Of a stretch of DNA of 64,000 bases, positions 52,541 through 61,428 are shown one piece after another (the stretch's first letter is position 1; each line of letters starts with the position of its first letter). Below the pieces are notes generated by a model. The model searched no databases. It was not told where the DNA came from and was given only the letters and a program-made list of their open reading frames with translations. This DNA is from Deefgea chitinilytica (GTDB lineage: Bacteria; Pseudomonadota; Gammaproteobacteria; Burkholderiales; Chitinibacteraceae), in assembly GCF_016881405.1 (NCBI RefSeq), contig NZ_WOFE01000002.1, forward strand, positions 372,001 through 436,000. Direction: 5' to 3'. The position numbers and the translations under genes were made by a program.

Positions 52541-52660
52541 TTTTGGACGAGTGAGCGATTTGGCCATTTATCCATTTTGCATAAAACTAAGGTGAAACCT
52601 CATTTCTCCGTGCATTAGATTCCGCTAAACTACCGCTTTTGCCCTTTCTCGGCCAATTGC

Positions 52661-53596
52661 ATGCCCCCAACTCATTTATCTGCCGCGCAGCATTTACTCG
52701 CTGCTCGGCAGCAATTAATGCCGCTACTGGCGCTCGAACCGAGCGAACACAGTGTAGTTGCACAAGTCACCGAACTTGTCGCGCATATTTACGCCAGTTG
52801 TGAAAAAAGCGCTGATGTGGCGCTGGCGATGATTCAGCTTGATCTGGATGCACCGTATGCAATTCGCCACGCGATCAATGTGGCCGTCATTGTCAATTTG
52901 GCTTTACAAAATCTGGGGCAAAGCAAAGAAGAACGCTGGCATTTTGTCGCCGCGGCACTGACGATGAACATCGGCATGTATGAGCTGCAAAACACCTTGT
53001 CGCAGCAAAGTACGCCACTCACCGATGAACAAAAGATTCACATTCGCCAGCATCCAACGATTAGTCGTGAATTACTCCGTAGCGCCGGCGTGGCAGATGC
53101 GATCTGGCTCGAATGCATTTCTCAACATCACGAAGCACCAGACGGTAGCGGCTATCCACTCAAACTCGCAGGCGATGAAATTTTATTTGGCGCGCGCCTG
53201 ATTGCTATCGCCGATCGCTATTGCGCTCTACTTTCAAATACCACCTATCGCAGCAGCCAATCAGCTGACGTGGCATTGCAAAACTCACTCAATAGTGACG
53301 GCGGCAGCATCGACGACAAACTACTCAATTTGTTTACGCAAACCATCGGCAGCTATCCACCCGGATCAGTGGTGCAGCTCAATAACGGTGAAAGCGGTGT
53401 AGTCAGCAAATATGATCAGCAAACGCGTGCACCACATGTGTACGCGCTATTTACCCGTGATGAGCAACTCTATGAGCACCCACCAATACGTCAGTGCCAT
53501 TTAACTGAATTTGGTATTCATAAAGTACTCGATAATCGCATCGTTGCAGGGGCAATGCCGCTCACCTTTATTTGGGGGGCAGCGGCGCAGAGATAA
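52661..53596 (+). CDS. HD-GYP-like protein with the HD pair replaced
   Basis: A 311-residue soluble protein with the overall pattern of an HD-GYP phosphodiesterase, but the metal-binding HD is lost. Residues 100-107 read LTMNIGMY where LLHDIGKx is expected. Still kept are His70 (YAIRHAINVA), His131 in IRQHP, HH at 156-157 and GSGYP at 162-166. The N-terminal 50 residues and the C-terminal part after residue 225 (SYPPGSVVQLNNGESGVVSKYD, a small beta-barrel-like segment) are as in other HD-GYP proteins. Catalysis is unlikely; a binding or scaffold role is possible. No good ribosome site is seen. Confidence 0.82.
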   Translation: MPPTHLSAAQHLLAARQQLMPLLALEPSEHSVVAQVTELVAHIYASCEKSADVALAMIQLDLDAPYAIRHAINVAVIVNLALQNLGQSKEERWHFVAAALTMNIGMYELQNTLSQQSTPLTDEQKIHIRQHPTISRELLRSAGVADAIWLECISQHHEAPDGSGYPLKLAGDEILFGARLIAIADRYCALLSNTTYRSSQSADVALQNSLNSDGGSIDDKLLNLFTQTIGSYPPGSVVQLNNGESGVVSKYDQQTRAPHVYALFTRDEQLYEHPPIRQCHLTEFGIHKVLDNRIVAGAMPLTFIWGAAAQR

Positions 53597-53598
53597 TA

Positions 53599-53625
53599 AA
53601 AAAGGCTTCTTCTCGAAGCCTTTTT
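53599..53625. terminator. Bidirectional terminator
   Basis: AAAAAGGCTTC and GAAGCCTTTTT form a perfect 11-bp stem with a 5-base loop. It lies between the convergent HD-GYP-like and EF-hand genes and can serve both. Confidence 0.92.
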
Positions 53626-53629
53626 CACT

Positions 53630-53914
53630 TTATTTAACAGCCGCAGTCGCTGACGCTGGCTTGCCTTTACCACCATGTGGGCAATTTGCTCGCATATACT
53701 CACGAGCCGCACGGCGCTCTTGAGCCGTCAACACACCGTCTTTATTGGTGTCCATTTGATCAAAGCGTGCATCAGACATTTTTTGATGTTCAGCTTTGGT
53801 GAGATCGCCTTTGGGTTTCATCTCTGCAGATGGACAAGTTGGACCAGCAGCGAACACAGCGGAAGTCGACAACACAGCTACCGCGAGTAAACCAGCTTGA
53901 ATTGATAAACGCAT
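53630..53914 (-). CDS. Exported EF-hand protein
   Basis: A 94-residue protein with a signal peptide (likely cleaved after VFA) and one canonical 12-residue EF-hand loop, DTNKDGVLTAQE (residues 55-66), with all Ca2+-ligand positions in place. Two cysteines flank the domain and may form a disulfide in the periplasm. The partner hand, if any, is degenerate (AEMKPKGDLTKAEHQKM). I use the second ATG at 53914, which has GGAG seven bases upstream. Function is unknown. Confidence 0.8.
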   Translation of the reverse strand: MRLSIQAGLLAVAVLSTSAVFAAGPTCPSAEMKPKGDLTKAEHQKMSDARFDQMDTNKDGVLTAQERRAAREYMRANCPHGGKGKPASATAAVK

Positions 53915-54076
53915 TTTCATTCTCCAAGTAAATCAAACTACACCATGCAGCTTGAACTAAGTCAGCAAAAGTTTTCTTGCATCGCTGTCTTGCCTTGCCA
54001 TAAAACTTTTGCACGAGTACTTATGTGATATAACGTCGCAAACTCAATTTGCGTTGACACCACAAGAGAGGAAAAC

Positions 54077-54388
54077 ATGAATTTCAACGAACAGCTGGCT
54101 TTATTACCAACGATTGAACATCTCGCAGCATTGGAATTATTGGATGGCGAACAAATCGTCGCGCGCATCGAAAACAAACCCGGCCAAGCTGGCAGCGTGC
54201 GCGTATACCATGCGCTATTTCAAGAATTTGGTGCCATTGATAGCTTGGCGGCGCAAAAAGGCTTACGCATTTATGCAGAACACACCGCGGATGCGCAAGC
54301 CTTTCCAGGCAAACATCCAAATATCGACCGCCTGATTGAAATTGCAGCCAACCAGCACGCGCTAGCAGTGCGGATGATTGAGGCTTAA
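54077..54388 (+). CDS. DUF2322-like small protein
   Basis: A 103-residue soluble protein. The start MNFNEQLALLPTIEHLAALELLDGEQIVARIENKPGQAGSVRVYHALFQEFGAI and the end YAEHTADAQAFPGKHPNIDRLIEI resemble the DUF2322 family known from Neisseriales and related bacteria. This identification is from memory of the pattern and is not firm. No function is known for the family. AGAGAGG precedes the ATG, and a strong terminator follows. Confidence 0.65.
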   Translation: MNFNEQLALLPTIEHLAALELLDGEQIVARIENKPGQAGSVRVYHALFQEFGAIDSLAAQKGLRIYAEHTADAQAFPGKHPNIDRLIEIAANQHALAVRMIEA

Positions 54389-54408
54389 ATTTTTCCGTCG
54401 CCAACATA

Positions 54409-54438
54409 AAAAAATGGACTCCAAAGAGTCCATTTTTT
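54409..54438. terminator. Bidirectional terminator
   Basis: AAAAAATGGACTC and GAGTCCATTTTTT form a perfect 13-bp stem around CAAA, between the convergent DUF2322-like and rhlE genes. Confidence 0.94.
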
Positions 54439-54448
54439 GTGGCCAACG

Positions 54449-55819
54449 TTAGGCTTTACTGCGCTTAGGCGGCTGAAACAAGGCGGCAATTTGTGGTGGG
54501 CGTTTTGGCAACTTAGGCAAATTGTTTGGAAACGCAGGGACTTCACTGGCTTCGCGCTGCGCCCGAGATGGCATACGATCACGCCCTTGATAATCCCTTA
54601 CCCCTTGATCTTGCTCACTATGATGACGGCGCTCAGCACGCGCTGGGCGCTCGTCAATCACTTGAATCGTACCGGGCGAGAAACCATGCACTGGGGTCAA
54701 AGGCATGTCACGGTTCAACAGCTTTTTAATTCCTTCGTAGGCCTTGCCCTCTTCAGGAGCTACCAAAGAAATCGCCACACCCGTGGCACCCGCACGGCCA
54801 GTACGACCAATCCGGTGTACGTAGTCTTCGGGAGTGGTTGGTAATTCATAATTCACCACAAACGGCAAATCAGTCACATCCAAACCACGCGCGGCGACAT
54901 CGGTTGCGACCAATACTTTGATCTCACCAGCTTTAAATTTATTCAGCGCTTCGGTGCGCGAGCGTTGATCACGATCACCATGAATCGCTTCGCAACTAAA
55001 GCCGGCGCGTTTTAAATCACGCGCCACTTGATCAGTGCCGACTTTGGTACGACAAAACACGATCACTTGCGTCATTTGATGCACATGAATCAAATGCGCC
55101 AGCAATGCACGTTTACGCGCAGTTTCCACCGGATGCAATTCTTGTTTAACCGACTCATTGGCTGAATTTTTACGCGCTACTTCAATCTTGACTGGCTCAT
55201 GCATAAACTGCTGAGACAATTTCAAAATTTCCGGTGCAAACGTCGCCGAGAACAATAGCGTTTGCTTGCGATTGGTGCACAAATTGAAAATCGTTTGAAT
55301 ATCTAGGATAAAGCCCATATCGAGCATACGATCGGCTTCATCAAGGACCAGAATTTCAACTTGAGATAAATTAATTGATTTTTGCTGAATATGATCAAGC
55401 AAACGACCAGGCGTGGCGACCAAGACTTCAACGCCTTCACGCAGCGCAGGGATTTGGCCTTTAATATCAACGCCGCCATACACTACATGGCTACGCAAAC
55501 CAGTGCCTTTGCTGTAGGTGGCCACGTTGGCATAAACTTGATCGGCTAACTCACGCGTCGGTGCTAGGATCAAAGCACGAATCGGATGACGCGCAGGTGA
55601 GGCGCTATGATTGGCATGGCGAATAATGCGCGTCAAAATCGGTAAAGTAAACGCGGCGGTCTTGCCTGTTCCCGTTTGGGCAGCGCCCAATACGTCTTTA
55701 CCTTCCAGAATCACTGGAATTGCTTCGGACTGGATTGCGGTCGGGGTTTCATAGCCTTGCTCGACAACCGCCTTCAAAACTTCAGGCGCCAAGCCTAGTG
55801 ATGCAAATGTGATACCCAT
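54449..55819 (-). CDS. rhlE: DEAD-box RNA helicase, RhlE type
   Basis: A 456-residue ATP-dependent RNA helicase. In order: Q motif in FASLGLAPEVLKAVVEQGYETPTAIQ, Walker A AQTGTGKTAAF, PTRELADQV, TPGRLLDHI, DEAD in LDEADRMLDMGF, SAT in LLFSATF, ATDVAARGLDV, and HRIGRTGRAG. A short basic C-terminal tail (about 375-456, rich in Arg, His, Gln and Pro) would bind RNA. It probably acts in ribosome assembly or RNA decay, as RhlE does. The ATG at 55819 has a GGAG site. Confidence 0.94.
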   Translation of the reverse strand: MGITFASLGLAPEVLKAVVEQGYETPTAIQSEAIPVILEGKDVLGAAQTGTGKTAAFTLPILTRIIRHANHSASPARHPIRALILAPTRELADQVYANVATYSKGTGLRSHVVYGGVDIKGQIPALREGVEVLVATPGRLLDHIQQKSINLSQVEILVLDEADRMLDMGFILDIQTIFNLCTNRKQTLLFSATFAPEILKLSQQFMHEPVKIEVARKNSANESVKQELHPVETARKRALLAHLIHVHQMTQVIVFCRTKVGTDQVARDLKRAGFSCEAIHGDRDQRSRTEALNKFKAGEIKVLVATDVAARGLDVTDLPFVVNYELPTTPEDYVHRIGRTGRAGATGVAISLVAPEEGKAYEGIKKLLNRDMPLTPVHGFSPGTIQVIDERPARAERRHHSEQDQGVRDYQGRDRMPSRAQREASEVPAFPNNLPKLPKRPPQIAALFQPPKRSKA

Positions 55820-56096
55820 TACGCTCCAATACTGCAGAAAAACTAAAGGCAGCACTTTACACCAAATGGGCCTTTATGCCTACCACGCACTGATCTTGCA
55901 GCAGCGATTTACTGAAAAAATAAAGAATAAAACCAAGCATTTAAGGGCAAGCCCAGCTCAAGCGATTTTGCATACTCAGTCGATTGATTGACCCGCCATC
56001 ACGCGTCCAGCAACAAATTTCGACTCAGATCAGTGCAAATGCATTCATTCGCAGTAAACTAGCGGCTCTCACTGACCCACTCTTTGGAGCCACCGT

Positions 56097-57005
56097 ATGT
56101 ACGATATCGCCCGTGAACATCTGCGCACAGTGCGTGATCTGCACCGCTTTGCCGTCAGCCGTTTTAATACCGCTGAATTATTTTATGGTCACGGCACCAC
56201 TGAAGCGTGGGATGAAGCCGCTTATTTGATTTTAGCGACGCTTAAACTCCCCATCGACCGACTTGAGCCAGTATTTGACGCGCATTTATTGCCCGAAGAA
56301 ATCGCCCAAGTACTTGATGTGATTCAAGAGCGCGTGGTCACTCGCAAACCCGCTGCTTACTTAACCAAAGAAGCGTATTTAGGTGAGTTTAAATTTTATG
56401 TCGATGAACGCGTCATCGTGCCACGCTCGTTTATCGCCGAAATTTTGTTTAACGATGGCTTAGAGCCCTATGTTGAACATCCAGAACTGGTGCATCGCGC
56501 ACTTGATTTATGCACCGGCTCGGGTTGTTTGGCGATTTTGATGGCGCATGCCTTCCCTGATGCGGCAATCGATGCGGTTGATTTATCACCCGATGCACTG
56601 GATGTGGCCGAACTCAACGTGATTGACTACAGCTTGGGTGATCGGATCGATTTATTGGATTCAGATTTGTTTGAAGCCATTCCTGATGAAACTTACGATC
56701 TGATTATTTCTAATCCACCGTATGTCGATGCCCACAGCGTTGAAGAATTGCCGCCGGAATATTTACATGAACCCGAACTCGCGCTCGGCAGCGGTGAAGA
56801 CGGACTTGATATTACGCGCCGGATTTTGAGCGAGGCCACCAAACACTTAAATCCACACGGGGTCTTGGTCGTCGAAATCGGTCACAACCGTGATGAGCTC
56901 GAAGCGCAATACCCAACGCTACCGTTTGTGTGGCTTGCTACTGAATCTGGCGACGGATTTGTATTCTTGCTAACGCGAGAAATGCTCGTCGAAGCTGGAC
57001 TTTAA
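56097..57005 (+). CDS. prmB: Ribosomal protein L3 glutamine methyltransferase
   Basis: A 302-residue SAM-dependent enzyme that methylates a glutamine in ribosomal protein L3. The SAM site is LDLCTGSGCLAILMAHAFP, and the catalytic motif NPPY is in LIISNPPYVDAHSVEELPPEYLHEPELALGSGEDGLD, where the PrmB-type DAxxxxxLPxEYxHEP distinguishes it from PrmC. The N-terminal helical region includes ELFYGHGTTEAWDEAAYL, typical for PrmB. GGAG is seven bases before the ATG. Confidence 0.95.
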   Translation: MYDIAREHLRTVRDLHRFAVSRFNTAELFYGHGTTEAWDEAAYLILATLKLPIDRLEPVFDAHLLPEEIAQVLDVIQERVVTRKPAAYLTKEAYLGEFKFYVDERVIVPRSFIAEILFNDGLEPYVEHPELVHRALDLCTGSGCLAILMAHAFPDAAIDAVDLSPDALDVAELNVIDYSLGDRIDLLDSDLFEAIPDETYDLIISNPPYVDAHSVEELPPEYLHEPELALGSGEDGLDITRRILSEATKHLNPHGVLVVEIGHNRDELEAQYPTLPFVWLATESGDGFVFLLTREMLVEAGL

Positions 57006-57011
57006 ATAGCA

Positions 57012-57060
57012 AGGTATATCCGTCTAATTATTCAATTTCAATATCTAGACGGATATACCT
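57012..57060. repeat. GGTAT palindrome element 4
   Basis: AGGTATATCCGTCTA and TAGACGGATATACCT are perfect 15-bp arms around a 19-base loop. The element lies between the convergent prmB and diguanylate cyclase genes and is the best-preserved member of the family. It may also end transcription, though no T-run follows. Confidence 0.7.
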
Positions 57061-57061
57061 A

Positions 57062-58360
57062 TCAACCCAATTCGACTCGGTTACGGCCATTGTCTTTTGC
57101 TCGATACAAAGCGGCATCGGCTCGCTCAATTAAAGAACTAAACTCCTCACCTTGCGCGCGCATCGCTACGCCACACGAACAGGTTACCGTCATCGAATCA
57201 GGCCACGCGGCATTGGCCACACTAGCTCGCAATTTCTCTGCTAATTTCGCCGCTTGCGCCAAATCCGTATTCGGGCACACCACCAAAAATTCTTCGCCAC
57301 CCCAGCGCACCAACGCATCACTACTACGAATTTCACTCAGCACCAATTGCGCAAACTGCCGCAACACCGTGTCGCCCACCGCATGCCCGTAATGGTCATT
57401 CACCCGCTTAAAATGATCCAAATCAGCAAATAACACGCTCATTCCTGCCGACATCGGCATTTCGCCTTGCCATTGCTGAAGTAAAAAATCACGTAAACCT
57501 TCTCGATTGAGTGCGCCAGTGAGCGGGTCGAGCTGGATTTTATTACTCAAGACTTCTGCCTGAATTTCCAGCACCCGATTAATCGTTTCCAATTCATGCA
57601 TGCGTGCACGTTTTGTTTGATCTCGCTCCCGATAAGCCAGTAGCTCCATAAACAACCAAACAAAACAAAAAATCAACCATGCCGCGACGATCAGCGTCAA
57701 AACCTGCGTCAAACTCAACCATTTACCATGAAACTCCAAGGCTCGCATTTCGATCTGGTGCAGTCCTGTTTGCACCTTACCCGGCGTAGCAATCTCGATC
57801 TGCGTCACATTGTCCAAACGCATATCACTGCTAAAAATCGGTACATCTCGGTCGTCAACCCACCAAGATGCCACGCGAAAATACTTCAAAGGCACGCTAA
57901 ACGCCTCGCCCTTCGGCGGTGCAAATTCTAATTCGTTGACTTTACTGGATAAGGGGTCGTCTAATTTTGAAATGTCGGCTTCAAAATTGCGTAAATAAAC
58001 GCGTACTTTCTTAAATTCAGGCCCTCTCAAATCCATATCAAACACAACTCGGTCAAACTTTGACAAATCAACACCTTGCGCCGTATTCGAAAGCGCAATG
58101 CTCATTTCACAAAACGGCCATTCGTATTGATTCTTTTGTAAATCGCATTGCAACTGCAGCGCGCCTTGGTTTCTTGCAAACTTCGCCACACTGGCACCGC
58201 CTTGTGATCGATCATCAAGCGCGGTGATTTGATACGGTGTCTGCGTATCAATCCGCAACACACGGCTCATTCCAAAATGCTGCCATATCAATAAGCCCAT
58301 CGAGAGCAGCATCAAGATCACCATCGCAATACGTAAAAAATTAATCGTACGATTAGACAT
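57062..58360 (-). CDS. Membrane diguanylate cyclase with periplasmic beta-sandwich-like sensor
   Basis: A 432-residue protein. Helices at about 10-27 and 219-240 frame a 190-residue periplasmic region whose strands (VDLSKFDRVVFDMDLRG, VRVYLRNFEADIS, SVPLKYFRVASWW, TQIEIATPG) resemble jelly-roll carbohydrate-binding modules. A short coiled coil (245-275) leads to the GGDEF domain with LDPLTGALNREGL, DLDHFKRVNDHYGH, RSSD at 345-348 (inhibitory site) and GGEEF at 354-358. It likely makes c-di-GMP in response to a periplasmic ligand, perhaps a sugar (inference). The ATG at 58360 has GGAG. Confidence 0.87.
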   Translation of the reverse strand: MSNRTINFLRIAMVILMLLSMGLLIWQHFGMSRVLRIDTQTPYQITALDDRSQGGASVAKFARNQGALQLQCDLQKNQYEWPFCEMSIALSNTAQGVDLSKFDRVVFDMDLRGPEFKKVRVYLRNFEADISKLDDPLSSKVNELEFAPPKGEAFSVPLKYFRVASWWVDDRDVPIFSSDMRLDNVTQIEIATPGKVQTGLHQIEMRALEFHGKWLSLTQVLTLIVAAWLIFCFVWLFMELLAYRERDQTKRARMHELETINRVLEIQAEVLSNKIQLDPLTGALNREGLRDFLLQQWQGEMPMSAGMSVLFADLDHFKRVNDHYGHAVGDTVLRQFAQLVLSEIRSSDALVRWGGEEFLVVCPNTDLAQAAKLAEKLRASVANAAWPDSMTVTCSCGVAMRAQGEEFSSLIERADAALYRAKDNGRNRVELG

Positions 58361-58530
58361 TCCAACTCCAAAACCAAGTGCAATAAACCACACAGCGCAG
58401 CCATTCAATTTAGTGACTACCGCCGATAAAGGCGAGAAATTGAGCAATAATTTACCAATCAGGCTCGATGCTCAGCAAAATTCATACAGGAGCAGGATCA
58501 ATATTTGCAGCGCAAAATGCGGACAAATCC

Positions 58531-58580
58531 TTGCTAGTTAGCACATCTAGCAATTGTCAGACTACACAATCCTGTGTAGT
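58531..58580 (+). promoter_or_regulatory. Two stem-loops in the metN leader
   Basis: TTGCTAG-N9-CTAGCAA (58531-58553) and ACTACACA-ATCC-TGTGTAGT (58561-58580) follow each other about 100 bp before the metN ATG. They may be operator palindromes or RNA stems of a leader. They do not match any SAM or SAH riboswitch motif I can recall. The rest of 58448-58680 shows nothing firm. Confidence 0.4.
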
Positions 58581-58680
58581 TTGTCGCGCCGATACAAGCC
58601 CACATATTTACCTTGCCGCATTGAATATGCTTAATGAATACTGTCGGTATTCGATCTTCATTCGGCCTTTAGGTCTGCAC

Positions 58681-59700
58681 ATGATTCAACTCAAAAATTT
58701 AAGTAAATTTTATCGCGTCGATGGCCGAGAAATCCCTGCGCTGAAACGGATTGATCTTACGATCAACGCTGGCGAGATTTTCGGTGTGATTGGCCATTCT
58801 GGTGCGGGAAAATCAACACTAATTCGCTTGATTAATCTCTTAGAACGCCCCACTGGCGGCTCGGTCTTCGTCGACGGCACAGAGATTACAACGCTCTCCA
58901 ACAGTGATTTACGCTTGGAGCGGCAAAAAATTGGCATGATTTTTCAGCATTTCAATCTGCTTTCGGCCAAAACCGTGGCCAACAACGTAGCCTTTCCACT
59001 GCAAGTCGCAGGTGTATTAGATAAAGCCGCGATTCAACGCCGCGTTGCTGAATTGCTTGAACTGGTCGGGCTATCCGATCACGCGGATAAATATCCGGCC
59101 CAGCTCTCTGGCGGACAAAAGCAACGTGTCGGTATTGCGCGGGCACTAGCAAATAATCCCAAATTACTACTGTGCGACGAGGCCACTAGCGCCCTCGATC
59201 CACAAACAACCCAATCGGTGTTGCAACTACTACTCGAAATCAATCAAAAACTCAATCTGACCATCGTGCTGATTACGCATGAAATGGACGTGATTCGTAC
59301 CGTATGTGATCGCGTAGCGGTAATTGATGGTGGTGAAATTGTTGAAATGGGGCCTGTAACGCAAGTCTTTTTGCATCCCAAACACCCAACCTCACGGCGC
59401 TTTGTATTTGAAAGCGAGCACATCGATGAAAATCGCCAATTTGAAGACTTCAATCATGTGCCCGGCAAGATCGTACGGCTTACCTTTATTGGCGAATCGA
59501 CCTACAAATCCTTACTCGGCGATATGGCACGCGATTTTGGGATTGATTTTTCGATTCTGGCAGGACGTATTGAACGCATCAAAGGCACGGCATGCGGCCA
59601 GCTAACCCTTGCGTTTACTGGGGAGGATGCCAATATTGCCGCTTGCTTAGCGCGATTTACAGCAGAAGGGATTGATTTTGAGGAGTTACGCGCATGCTAA
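58681..59700 (+). CDS. metN: Methionine ABC transporter ATP-binding protein
   Basis: A 339-residue ATPase of the methionine importer. It begins [11 protein letters not shown] and has Walker [10 protein letters not shown], the Q-loop in [24 protein letters not shown], signature [15 protein letters not shown], Walker [14 protein letters not shown], and the switch His in LITHEMDV. The C-terminal 100 residues form the NIL/ACT-like domain ([33 protein letters not shown]), which senses cell methionine and shuts transport off. The frame is open upstream to 58468, but that part is not family sequence. Confidence 0.96.
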   Translation: MIQLKNLSKFYRVDGREIPALKRIDLTINAGEIFGVIGHSGAGKSTLIRLINLLERPTGGSVFVDGTEITTLSNSDLRLERQKIGMIFQHFNLLSAKTVANNVAFPLQVAGVLDKAAIQRRVAELLELVGLSDHADKYPAQLSGGQKQRVGIARALANNPKLLLCDEATSALDPQTTQSVLQLLLEINQKLNLTIVLITHEMDVIRTVCDRVAVIDGGEIVEMGPVTQVFLHPKHPTSRRFVFESEHIDENRQFEDFNHVPGKIVRLTFIGESTYKSLLGDMARDFGIDFSILAGRIERIKGTACGQLTLAFTGEDANIAACLARFTAEGIDFEELRAC

Positions 59701-60362
59701 ATGATTTTTTTAGCAATATTGATTGGGCAGAAATCGGCCTTGCTACGCTCGATACGCTAACAATGCTCGGCGGATCACTGCTGTTTACATTAATACTGGG
59801 ACTGCCTCTAGGCATTTTGTTGTTTCTAACTAGCAAACGGCAATTGCTGGAGCAGCCTTATGTTTATGGAATTTTGTCATTCATCGTGAATATCCTGCGC
59901 TCGGTGCCATTCGTGATTTTACTGATTATCATGATTCCATTCACAGTCTTGCTCACAGGCACCTCGCTGGGTGTCGCCGGCGCAATTCCGCCGTTGGTGG
60001 TGGGCGCAACGCCATTTTTTGCCCGCTTGGTTGAAACCGCATTGCGCGAAGTCGATCGCGGCATTATCGAAGCCACCCAAGCAATGGGAGCCAGCACCAG
60101 CCAGATTGTTTTTAAAGCCTTACTTCCTGAAGCAATGCCGGGCATGATGGCCGCGGTGACGGTGACCGCGATTACCTTGGTTTCGTATGCCGCAATGTCA
60201 GGCGTGATTGGCGGCGGTGGCTTGGGAGATTTAGCGATTCGCTTTGGCTATCAGCGCTTTCAAACTGACGTGATGATCGTTACCGTGCTGCTATTACTGG
60301 TTTTGGTACAAGTACTACAAATGATCGGTGATCGCTTAGTGATCCATTTCAGCCGCAAATAA
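59694..60362 (+). CDS. metI: Methionine ABC transporter permease
   Basis: A 222-residue inner-membrane permease with five helices. Helices such as [27 protein letters not shown], the motif [19 protein letters not shown], and the coupling loop [31 protein letters not shown], which docks on MetN, are as in E. coli MetI. The start overlaps the metN stop by seven bases, so translation is coupled. Confidence 0.96.
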   Translation: MLNDFFSNIDWAEIGLATLDTLTMLGGSLLFTLILGLPLGILLFLTSKRQLLEQPYVYGILSFIVNILRSVPFVILLIIMIPFTVLLTGTSLGVAGAIPPLVVGATPFFARLVETALREVDRGIIEATQAMGASTSQIVFKALLPEAMPGMMAAVTVTAITLVSYAAMSGVIGGGGLGDLAIRFGYQRFQTDVMIVTVLLLLVLVQVLQMIGDRLVIHFSRK

Positions 60363-60436
60363 ACTCAAGTGAATTTATTTAGCTCTATTTAATCTATAAA
60401 ATTAGCGCTAAATAACCGTAATATACATCCCTAGAT

Positions 60437-60497
60437 GCGCAGCGGTGGAAAACCCTGATCCCGCTGCGCTATAAAATTCAGGACAATCCATCCTGAA
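60437..60497 (+). promoter_or_regulatory. Structured leader before metQ
   Basis: Two perfect stems lie in the 162-bp metI-metQ gap: GCGCAGCGG/CCGCTGCGC around a 15-base loop (60437-60469) and TTCAGGA/TCCTGAA around CAATCCA (60477-60497). Neither is followed by a T-run. They may protect the metQ message, giving more binding protein than permease, or be part of an unrecognised regulatory RNA. Confidence 0.45.
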
Positions 60498-60524
60498 CTA
60501 TTCAATTCATCCCACAAGGACGCC

Positions 60525-61304
60525 ATGATGAAAAAAACACTAACCGCCATTGCCCTCGCCGCACTTGCTTTCTCTGCTCACGCTGCTGAAAAACTCACCA
60601 TCGGTGCCACCGCGATACCGCACGCCGAGATTCTAGAATTTGTAAAACCAGCACTGAGCAAACAAGGTGTCGATTTGCAAATCAAGGTGTTTACTGATTA
60701 CGTACAACCTAATGTGCAAGTCGCAGAGAAAAAACTCGACGCGAACTTCTTTCAGCACCAACCTTACCTTGGTGAATTCAACAAAGGCAAAGGCACGAAT
60801 TTAGTCAGCGTAGCGGGCGTGCATATCGAGCCATTTGGCGCGTACTCAACTAAAGTAAAAAAACTGGCTGACTTAAAAGAAGGCGCAACGGTTGCGATTC
60901 CGAATGATGCTACCAATGGCGGCCGTGCCTTGCTCTTGCTCGACAAAGCCGGTGTGATCAAACTGAAAGACAATAAAAACATCTTGGCCACCAGCAAAGA
61001 CATCGCGGAAAACCCGAAAAAACTCAAAATCCGCGAACTCGAAGCGGCGACTTTGCCACGCGTATTGGGTCAAGTTGATGTAGCACTGATCAACACCAAT
61101 TACGCCTTGGAAGCAAAACTCAACCCAAGCAAAGATGCGTTGATTATCGAAGGTAACGATTCACCGTACGTCAACATCTTGGTGGCTCGCCCTGATAACA
61201 AAGACAGCGCCGCACTGAAAAAACTGAGCGCCGCTTTGCAAAGCCCAGAAACTAAGAAATTTATCTTAGAAAAATACAAAGGTGCAGTTGTTCCTGCGTT
61301 TTAA
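60525..61304 (+). CDS. metQ: Methionine-binding protein of the ABC transporter
   Basis: A 259-residue solute-binding protein of the NlpA/MetQ family. A signal peptide ends at AHA (about residue 20). No lipobox cysteine is present, so it is not a lipoprotein as in E. coli and is probably free in the periplasm. Family features are KLTIGATAIPHAEILEFVKP, DYVQPNVQVAEKKLDANFFQHQPYL, and VALINTNYALEA. AAGGA precedes the paired ATGs at 60525 and 60528. A strong terminator follows. Confidence 0.95.
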   Translation: MMKKTLTAIALAALAFSAHAAEKLTIGATAIPHAEILEFVKPALSKQGVDLQIKVFTDYVQPNVQVAEKKLDANFFQHQPYLGEFNKGKGTNLVSVAGVHIEPFGAYSTKVKKLADLKEGATVAIPNDATNGGRALLLLDKAGVIKLKDNKNILATSKDIAENPKKLKIRELEAATLPRVLGQVDVALINTNYALEAKLNPSKDALIIEGNDSPYVNILVARPDNKDSAALKKLSAALQSPETKKFILEKYKGAVVPAF

Positions 61305-61344
61305 TCGCGAAAGCAGCAACCCGCTAAGATAGCAACCCGCTCAC

Positions 61345-61379
61345 AAAAAAGAGGTAAAGCACTGCTTTACCTCTTTTTT
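61345..61379 (+). terminator. Terminator after metQ
   Basis: AAAAAAGAGGTAAAGC and GCTTTACCTCTTTTTT form a perfect 16-bp stem around ACT. It ends the metNIQ unit. Confidence 0.95.
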
Positions 61380-61428
61380 CATTTGAATCTTCGCGCTATA
61401 AAGAGACTTCACTGTATTAGGTCGCCGT

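Noticed and set aside
54526-54729. Plus-strand frames within 54437-54844
   Set aside because: They are shadows of the rhlE gene on the minus strand, which has all DEAD-box motifs.
58468-58680. N-terminal extension of metN by 71 codons
   Set aside because: The segment has no family similarity and the methionine ATPase family begins at the ATG at 58681. The frame is open by chance over a leader with stem-loops.
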